From CAYRYU01 sp964428355 (GTDB lineage Bacteria > Muiribacteriota > Ozemobacteria > Ozemobacterales > Ozemobacteraceae), in assembly GCA_964428355.1 (NCBI GenBank), contig CAYRYU010000190.1:1-6531 (forward strand): DNA of 6,531 bases, written 5' to 3'. The notes under the pieces are model-generated. The model did no database searches. It was not told the origin of the DNA and worked only from the letters and a program-made list of their open reading frames with translations. This document shows, one piece after another, positions 1 through 4,355 of the stretch; the first letter of the stretch is position 1, and each line of letters begins with the position of its first letter. A program made the translations under genes and the position numbers.

Positions 1-750
1 TCGGGCACGGGCTCGGGCAGCGGGACTGGCGGCGACACCGGTTCAGCCGGCACTACAGGAAGCGGGTCCGGCGGTGACACGGGTTCAGCCGGCACTACGG
101 GTAGCGGGTCCGGGACGGGAGAGGGTGGATCCTCCGGATCTGGTTCCGGTGGCGGAACGGCTGATGGCAACGTCGTCGCGGGGGGCTCGGGGGTTGGCTC
201 GGGCTCAGGCGGGGACAGCGGGTCCACCGGAGGGGGCGGCTCCCAGGACAGCGGTGGAGGCGACAGCGCAGGTGGGGCGGGCGATGCGGGCGGGAGTTCC
301 GGCGGGTCAAATTCCGCAGACTCCGGCGGCGGGGGAATCGCAGGCGGTGATTCCGGTGGCAGTTCGACTCCGGCGGACGGGGACTCCGGAGGGGGTTCTT
401 CCGGTGGTGACTCCGGCGGTGACGGAGGCAGTGGAGATTCCAGCGGTGATGCGGGCGGTAACGGCGGCGGGGATATCTGCACCCCGGATGGAGATTCCAG
501 CGGTGGCGGTTCCGACGGGTACGGTGGAGGTGGGGACTCCGCCGGTGATTCGGGCGGTGATTCGGGCGGTTACGGAGGCGATGATGTCTGTTACCCGGAT
601 GGAAATTCGGGCGGCGGCGACTCCGGTGGGTTCTCTTCCGGCGGGGACTCCGGTGGGGGTTCTTCCGGTGGCGATTCCGGTGGCGGTGATTCCGGTGGCG
701 ATTCCGGTGGCGGTGATTCCGGCGGTGGCGTGAGTGACAAAGGAGGCTAA
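1..750 (+). CDS. Gly/Ser/Asp-rich low-complexity protein, C-terminal part (5' end outside window)
   Basis: Frame +1 is open from base 1 to the TAA at 748-750 and gives 249 residues, mostly Gly, Ser, Asp and Thr. There is no in-frame ATG, so the gene starts upstream of the window. The frame is supported by a tandem 42-base repeat (28-111) whose four differences are all third-position and synonymous in this frame. The first half is GSGSGT-like and the second is built on GGDSGG. Two short cysteine motifs, DICTPDGDS (residues 158-166) and DVCYPDGNS (195-203), lie 37 residues apart and are the only non-simple sequence; C160 and C197 are the only cysteines. The composition suggests a flexible, probably extracellular linker or tail, but no family is recognised and the function is unknown. 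The next plus-strand gene starts 160 bases downstream, beyond an inverted-repeat element, so an operon link is uncertain. Other open frames over this stretch are judged to be shadows. Confidence 0.75.
   Translation, partial: SGTGSGSGTGGDTGSAGTTGSGSGGDTGSAGTTGSGSGTGEGGSSGSGSGGGTADGNVVAGGSGVGSGSGGDSGSTGGGGSQDSGGGDSAGGAGDAGGSSGGSNSADSGGGGIAGGDSGGSSTPADGDSGGGSSGGDSGGDGGSGDSSGDAGGNGGGDICTPDGDSSGGGSDGYGGGGDSAGDSGGDSGGYGGDDVCYPDGNSGGGDSGGFSSGGDSGGGSSGGDSGGGDSGGDSGGGDSGGGVSDKGG
28..111 (+). repeat. Tandem 42-base coding repeat, two copies
   Basis: Copies at 28-69 and 70-111 match at 38 of 42 bases. The four differences (copy-1 bases 33, 39, 57 and 60) all fall in third codon positions of frame +1. 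Both copies therefore encode the same 14 residues, GGDTGSAGTTGSGS. The pattern points to purifying selection on, or recent duplication within, the Gly-rich protein. Confidence 0.9.
667..720 (+). repeat. Perfect 27-base tandem duplication at the Gly-rich 3' end
   Basis: Bases 667-693 and 694-720 are identical and each encodes GGDSGGGDS. Exact identity suggests a very recent slippage or recombination event. Related GGDSGG units occur throughout bases 340-660, so the copy number is probably variable between strains. Confidence 0.9.
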
Positions 751-765
751 AAGAACCTTGGCTTC

Positions 766-859
766 ACCACAAAGACACAATGATCACCGAGGTCTCAAAG
801 ACGATCAGGATAGTGCCCCCTTCCCTTTGCAGCCTTCGTGCTCTTTGTATCTTTGTGGT
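766..859. repeat. 94-bp intergenic element with 35-bp imperfect inverted ends
   Basis: The left arm (766-800) starts ACCACAAAGACACAA. The reverse complement of the right arm (825-859) starts ACCACAAAGATACAA. The 35-base arms match at 27 positions without gaps, leaving a 24-base centre (801-824). The end motif, which reads CTTTGTGGT outward on the plus strand, resembles a dispersed intergenic repeat I know from many environmental bacterial genomes. No transposase, and no obvious target duplication at the borders, was seen. It could be a MITE/REP-like element and could form a hairpin that separates the transcripts on either side. Confidence 0.7.
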
Positions 860-904
860 AATCCCGGGGCCGGTTTAGCGCTCTTGTTAACCAGTGGTGG
901 TGGC

Positions 905-909
905 GGAGG
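905..909 (+). promoter_or_regulatory. GGAGG motif abutting the prepilin start codon
   Basis: GGAGG directly touches the ATG at 910 with no spacer, which is too close for normal Shine-Dalgarno pairing. The purine/GT-rich run just upstream (894-904) may contribute instead. There is no alternative in-frame ATG or GTG nearby upstream, and the next in-frame ATG lies inside the hydrophobic segment, so 910 remains the best start. Confidence 0.35.
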
Positions 910-2346
910 ATGAGTTCCCCCCACACGCAACTCCTGTCGAGGCCTCCCCGGATACTGGGGACGAGCCTTCTGGAGGTCATCATCGCGACCGCCATCCTCC
1001 TGGGCGTGGGGCTCTACGTCATCATGCTCGTCCGGGGCGGCGGCATGAGGCAGGAGTCATTCACGGCCGAGCACTTCACCGCGATGTTTTTGGCACAGAA
1101 GGTCCTCGAGGACATCAACGACCAGGTGGTCGTGAATCCCCACTTCTTCAACGAACTGATCTCGCAGGCTTCCGGGGATGCTCATTCCGTGGTCAACGGC
1201 GACAGCCCCTTCTTCCGGCTCCTGGAGAACACTTCGGGGTTCGGGGCGCTGATCCCGGGCGAGGATTCCCCCATCACTCCGGAGTCGGGCCCGATCTACA
1301 ACCAGCTGAAGGGGTTCTCCTGCAGGGTCGAAACCTCCTTCGTCCTCGATCCCGACAACCCGGGCAGTTCCTACCAGAACCTTCTCCGGGTCAAGGTCAC
1401 GATCTCCTGGAAGGATGCGGGCGGCCTCGAACAGCGCTACGCGATCGAGCAGAACGTGTACGGCCAGAACCAGGACGTCATGCAGGCTCCGGTCCATTTC
1501 GACCCGGTCGGTGAGGATCTGATCGTTAACGCCCTCTTCAAGTGGGTCGATCCGGATTCCAAGGTGGCGGACGGGACCCTCGAGGAGTTCCTCCTGTTCA
1601 ACGAGGGCGGGAACCCCGAGATTGTGACCTGCATGGGAACGATGCTCGCGGGCCTTCTGATGTGCGATTCCACGGTCAAGGAGTTCAACGGCGCAATCGA
1701 TCGCGCGGAAGGCGAACTGCGGGGGTTGTTCCAGCGGCATGCCCGGGCATCGGAGATCGTGACCATGAAGGAGCACGTCGCCCAGCTGAAGGAACAGCGC
1801 TCCTGCACGTTGTTCGGGATCCTGTCCCGGATCGAGCCCGCGATCCGCCAACTCGAGGCCGCCCCCATCGACGGGGTATCCCTCGGTGGGAAGCTCTTTT
1901 CGAAGAGGAAAGCGCTTGCCGGTTCGCCCCTTCTCCTCCTCAACCACAGCCTGAAGATCTCGCTTGGGTTCGCCTCATCCGAGGCCATCTACCAGGAGGT
2001 CCTCGCCCCGCCCCAGTTCGGAGTTTCGCCCAACCGCCAGATTCTTCTTCTCCAGCATCTGACCGACCTGAAGAAGATCGGCCTCCTGCTCTCGATCGAT
2101 TCGGCCCTGAAACCCGAGCAGAGGCTGGCGGACTTCCGGAACTCGATCGTGGCGCTCCGCGAGAGGTATCTCGGGAAGCAGCCCGGGTTCGTGGGATTTT
2201 TGGACGCCGAGCTGAAGCTGACGGCGAGCCTCCCCGACCTGAAGCGGAACTTCTCGGGGCTTCACGACCAGCTCGGAAAGATCGGTTCCCTCGACAAGCC
2301 TCTGACGCGCATCTTCGAGCGCCTCGACCCCAAGGGAACGAAGTGA
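910..2346 (+). CDS. Prepilin-like protein (type IV pilus / type II secretion N-terminus) with long helix-rich C-terminal part
   Basis: 478 residues. The N-terminus has a 17-residue leader ending in Gly17, then TSLLEVIIATAILL with Glu22 at mature position +5, and a hydrophobic segment to about residue 41. This is the class III signal cut and N-methylated by prepilin peptidase (PilD/GspO family). Residues ~55-190 resemble a pilin/pseudopilin head: a helix continuing from the membrane segment, then beta-like stretches such as LRVKVTISW (159-167). Residues ~200-478 are rich in Leu, Glu and Lys, probably mainly helical, and match no family I recognise. Ordinary pseudopilins are about 100-200 residues and even GspK-type ones about 300, so this protein is unusually large. 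It is likely a minor filament or tip component carrying an effector or adaptor part; that role is inference. No other pilus or secretion gene is visible nearby. The gene ends in TGA and is followed by a shared terminator at 2584-2616. Confidence 0.85.
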   Translation: MSSPHTQLLSRPPRILGTSLLEVIIATAILLGVGLYVIMLVRGGGMRQESFTAEHFTAMFLAQKVLEDINDQVVVNPHFFNELISQASGDAHSVVNGDSPFFRLLENTSGFGALIPGEDSPITPESGPIYNQLKGFSCRVETSFVLDPDNPGSSYQNLLRVKVTISWKDAGGLEQRYAIEQNVYGQNQDVMQAPVHFDPVGEDLIVNALFKWVDPDSKVADGTLEEFLLFNEGGNPEIVTCMGTMLAGLLMCDSTVKEFNGAIDRAEGELRGLFQRHARASEIVTMKEHVAQLKEQRSCTLFGILSRIEPAIRQLEAAPIDGVSLGGKLFSKRKALAGSPLLLLNHSLKISLGFASSEAIYQEVLAPPQFGVSPNRQILLLQHLTDLKKIGLLLSIDSALKPEQRLADFRNSIVALRERYLGKQPGFVGFLDAELKLTASLPDLKRNFSGLHDQLGKIGSLDKPLTRIFERLDPKGTK

Positions 2347-2583
2347 ACGGGACCGGTAGGGGACAAAAATCAAGAAAGGGGCGACCGCCGAAGGGAGGCA
2401 GGTTTTCCGCTCATCGAGGTAGAAGTATTTCGGGACGTTGCACATCGGGCGGAACACGAGCCCGACGACGGGGCGAATGTGTCCGAAAGCCGGGATGGCA
2501 CAGTCCTTGAGGACACCTGCTCGCGGATATTCCCCCGGACCCCACCCTCCGGAAGGGGAGGGAAAAGGCGATCCTGATCTTTC
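2347..2583. other. Non-coding stretch between convergent genes, content mostly unexplained
   Basis: No convincing gene is present. Bases ~2402-2505 can be read on the minus strand as a plausible-looking peptide (CNVPKYFYLDERK and flanks), but it has no credible start or ribosome binding site. That frame continues into an antisense frame of the prepilin gene, so I do not call it. A short inverted pair (GTGTCC at 2479-2484, GGACAC at 2511-2516) and a GC-rich hairpin at 2545-2562 are the only structures noticed. It could be 3' UTR sequence, a dispersed repeat or decayed coding DNA. Confidence 0.4.
2545..2562. repeat. Small REP-like GC-rich hairpin
   Basis: CCCTCC (2545-2550) pairs with GGAGGG (2557-2562) around the loop GGAAGG. 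It resembles the short palindromic intergenic units common in GC-rich genomes. No T-tract follows it on either strand, so it is not a terminator by itself. Confidence 0.35.
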
Positions 2584-2616
2584 AAAAAGCCGCGGGAAAT
2601 TCTCCCGCGGCTTTTT
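2584..2616. terminator. Bidirectional intrinsic terminator for converging genes
   Basis: A perfect 14-bp stem, AAAAAGCCGCGGGA (2584-2597), pairs with 2603-2616 around the five-base loop AATTC. The GC core is flanked by A5 on one side and T5 on the other, so it presents a U-tract to transcripts from either direction. It lies 237 bases after the stop of the prepilin gene and 49 bases after the stop of the minus-strand SUMF1 lipoprotein, and is well placed to end both. Confidence 0.95.
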
Positions 2617-2665
2617 CAAATCCGAAAATGAACGGTCCCCGATTACAGGAACCGATCAATCCAAA

Positions 2666-4264
2666 TCAGGGTTGGTTGCGGACGACACGGAACCCCTGGT
2701 AATAAAAATGGCCGGTCCGGCCGTTATAAGGGTTGTTGTTGTCTGTCCCGTTCCGGATCGCGTTGGTGCATTGGTAGGTGGAGTGGCTGTAGGAGCCGCC
2801 ACGCACCATGACATACGAGCCGGTGGCGGGGCCCGTCGGGTCGGTTTGTTCACCAACCGCGTAACTGCCATTCCCCCAATCGTTGACCAGTTCTGTCACG
2901 TTTCCGGTCATGTCGTAAAGCCCCCACGGGTTCGGCAGTTTTTTGGCAACCTCATGCGTCGTGCCTCCGGAGTTTCCGCCATACCAGCAGTACAAATCCA
3001 CATCAGGAAGGTAGGTGCTGCCTTGGGGGAAACTGGCCCAGTAAAAGTCGGTTGTCGTTCCCGCACGACACGCGAATTCCCATTCGGCTTCGGTGGGAAG
3101 ACGGTATCCGTTCGTCGCGAAGTCGCACAAAGTTTCGGTGCCCACACGCGTGTAACAATGAGACAGATTCAAATGGTCGCTGAGAGCATTACAGAAATTA
3201 ACGGCGTCTTCCCAGCTTACCGAATCGACCGGTTGCTCCATGGACGTCCTGAAATAGGACGGATCGGCGCCTAGAACAGCCTGATACTGAGCACGCGTAA
3301 CCTCGGTCATTCCCATGAGAAGAGGCTTGGTGATGTTCACCAGATAGGAGCCACGCAGGAACTTCCCTGAAGGCAGGGCCACGAACTGCATGTTCACCCC
3401 GCCGGGGAGGACGATTTCCACCAGGTTGGTGACCGCACCCGGGACGTTTTCACCCGGGAACTTCGTCGGGGGAGTCGTTACCAGGGAACTGATCTCGAGT
3501 GCCCTGCTCGCGACGAGCGCCGTGTCGGATATGCGGCCGCACTGGATCCAGGCCATGGCCAGAACGACATCCTTGGAGTCGACCAGAGTGTCTCCGTTCA
3601 GATTTTCCCCGATAGTTGCCGGCAAGGTCGCCACACCCCCGACCATGGTCGGGAAGATCTCGAGGCCGCGGGCCCGGATGACCGATTCATCGTTGGAACG
3701 GCTCGTCTGGATCCACGCCAGGACGAGGGCCAGATCCGAGGTCGTCACCCACTGGTCGCCGTTTATGTCAAAGCGCTTCCGGAAGCCAACCTTGGCGCCA
3801 CGGATCTTCGCCTCGAGGGAAGCCCCTGGGGAATTTGCATCGACCAGTTCCACAACCGCGCCTTCGGGCAGCGGCTGGGAGAATTCGAGGGTTTGGAATG
3901 CCGCCGCTTCGAACAGGTCGAAGCCGCTGTAGGCCAGGGTCAGGGGAGCACCGGGAATCGATGCCTTTGCCAGGACCTTTTCCTTTCCATCGGTGGTTTT
4001 CACCGTCACCGTGGGCGAAAAATCCGCGGGCACGTTCGACACGCGGATCAACAGGCCGACGGAATCAAGACCAGAGCAGACCCGGCAGAAATCGACGGTT
4101 TTTCCGCTGACAACGGCAGTCGGTTCGGTGGCCGCGGTCGGGTTCGAAGCCAGGGGAGCGTTGTCACTACCACCGCTCCCGGCACAACCGATGAGGGTCA
4201 GTCCGAGAATCAGGATTGAAAGACCTGCCAAAACAGAGATATTCCGATTGGAATTGATATTCAT
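2666..4264 (-). CDS. Lipoprotein with beta module, two dockerin-like hands and a SUMF1/FGE-fold domain
   Basis: 532 residues. The start at 4264 is chosen because a strong AAGGAG lies 7 bases upstream and the protein then begins with a lipoprotein signal peptide ending LIGC (Cys27); the open frame continues to 4318, but that start would bury the signal. Domains: (a) residues ~64-156, a beta-rich module also found three times in the neighbouring lipoprotein; (b) residues ~165-260, two calcium-loop repeats, DINGD...D (166-177) and NLNGD...D (221-232), each followed by a helix with AWIQ; (c) residues ~283-530, a SUMF1/formylglycine-generating-enzyme fold (PF03781 family), shown by GYRLPTEAEWEFACRAG (386-402), NPWGLYDMTGN (445-455), RGGSY (488-492) and GFRVVR (524-529). 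Active FGEs use a cysteine pair near the RGGS motif; here only Cys499 is present and the other position is not Cys, so catalysis is doubtful and a binding or structural role is likelier. The protein is probably envelope- or surface-anchored. It lies 91 bases after the upstream lipoprotein gene and is likely in the same operon. Confidence 0.92.
   Translation of the reverse strand: MNINSNRNISVLAGLSILILGLTLIGCAGSGGSDNAPLASNPTAATEPTAVVSGKTVDFCRVCSGLDSVGLLIRVSNVPADFSPTVTVKTTDGKEKVLAKASIPGAPLTLAYSGFDLFEAAAFQTLEFSQPLPEGAVVELVDANSPGASLEAKIRGAKVGFRKRFDINGDQWVTTSDLALVLAWIQTSRSNDESVIRARGLEIFPTMVGGVATLPATIGENLNGDTLVDSKDVVLAMAWIQCGRISDTALVASRALEISSLVTTPPTKFPGENVPGAVTNLVEIVLPGGVNMQFVALPSGKFLRGSYLVNITKPLLMGMTEVTRAQYQAVLGADPSYFRTSMEQPVDSVSWEDAVNFCNALSDHLNLSHCYTRVGTETLCDFATNGYRLPTEAEWEFACRAGTTTDFYWASFPQGSTYLPDVDLYCWYGGNSGGTTHEVAKKLPNPWGLYDMTGNVTELVNDWGNGSYAVGEQTDPTGPATGSYVMVRGGSYSHSTYQCTNAIRNGTDNNNPYNGRTGHFYYQGFRVVRNQP
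2675..3418 (-). other. SUMF1/FGE-fold domain coding region
   Basis: Residues ~283-530 of the 532-residue lipoprotein. It opens with MQFVALPSGKFLRGS (292-306), followed by the substitution-tolerant FGE core and the closing GFRVVR. The usual internal landmarks occur in family order (EVTRAQYQ, PVDSVSWEDAVNFCN, GYRLPTEAEWEFA, WGLYDMTGNV, RGGSY), so the domain is complete. Confidence 0.92.
3485..3772 (-). repeat. Duplicated dockerin-like calcium-loop unit in the SUMF1 lipoprotein
   Basis: Residues ~165-260 hold two copies 55 residues apart. Each has a D/N-x-N-G-D...D loop (1, 3, 5 and 12 positions filled), then AWIQ, a polar turn, and a second helix ending in R-x-LEI. Classic dockerin repeats are about 22-24 residues; the conserved part here extends to about 35-40. 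Calcium binding is inferred from the loop residues. Confidence 0.75.
3797..4075 (-). repeat. Single copy of the lipoprotein-shared beta module
   Basis: Residues ~64-156 contain IRVSNVPADF (73-82), TVKTT (87-91), VLAK (97-100), TLEF (125-128) and LPEGAVVELVD (132-142). The same ordered landmarks occur in the three modules of the 645-residue lipoprotein, and the closest match is to its last copy (TVKTT, ILAKS, TLEF, LPSLATVEIYD). A CRVC pair (residues 60-63) just before this module is absent from the other copies. Confidence 0.7.
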
Positions 4265-4271
4265 TATTCGG

Positions 4272-4277
4272 CTCCTT
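4272..4277 (-). promoter_or_regulatory. Ribosome binding site of the SUMF1 lipoprotein gene
   Basis: On the minus strand AAGGAG lies 7 bases before the ATG at 4264. It decides the start in favour of the lipoprotein signal peptide over the upstream ATG at 4318. Confidence 0.85.
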
Positions 4278-4355
4278 CCGAGTTCTGGGCGGGGAATTTC
4301 GCTGTCGCGAATCCGCAAGCGTCAAGATTCATGAGGGTGAGGATGTTGAGGTCTT

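Noticed and set aside
74..733. Plus-strand open frame of 219 residues, Val/Ala/Thr/Pro-rich
   Set aside because: Out of frame with the Gly-rich gene; the differences between the two 42-base repeats would be non-synonymous in this frame, and it has no recognisable domain.
307..780. Minus-strand open frame rich in TGI/TAT repeats
   Set aside because: Shadow of the Gly-rich coding repeats; the peptide is just the complement of GGDSGG codons and its start lies inside the inverted-repeat element.
795..995. Minus-strand 66-residue frame containing HKDTKSTK
   Set aside because: Its C-terminal part reads through the right arm of the intergenic inverted repeat, and the rest is antisense to the prepilin start.
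1057..1947. Minus-strand 296-residue open frame
   Set aside because: Antisense to the prepilin-like gene; Arg/Glu/Leu-rich shadow typical of GC-rich DNA, with no signal or motif.
1542..2510. Plus-strand 322-residue open frame
   Set aside because: Arg/Pro/Gly-rich shadow in another frame of the prepilin gene, running into the non-coding gap.
1975..2619. Minus-strand 214-residue frame that starts in the terminator
   Set aside because: The start codon is just outside the terminator stem, there is no ribosome binding site, and half of it is antisense to the prepilin gene.
2438..3274. Plus-strand 278-residue frame across the terminator
   Set aside because: It reads through a perfect intrinsic terminator and is antisense to the SUMF1 domain.
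4265..4318. Upstream start for the SUMF1 lipoprotein
   Set aside because: It would put 18 polar residues before the signal peptide; the ATG at 4264 has an AAGGAG at good spacing.
4265..4355. Possible separate promoter between the two lipoprotein genes (TTGACG on the minus strand)
   Set aside because: No acceptable -10 box at the right distance; co-transcription is the simpler reading.
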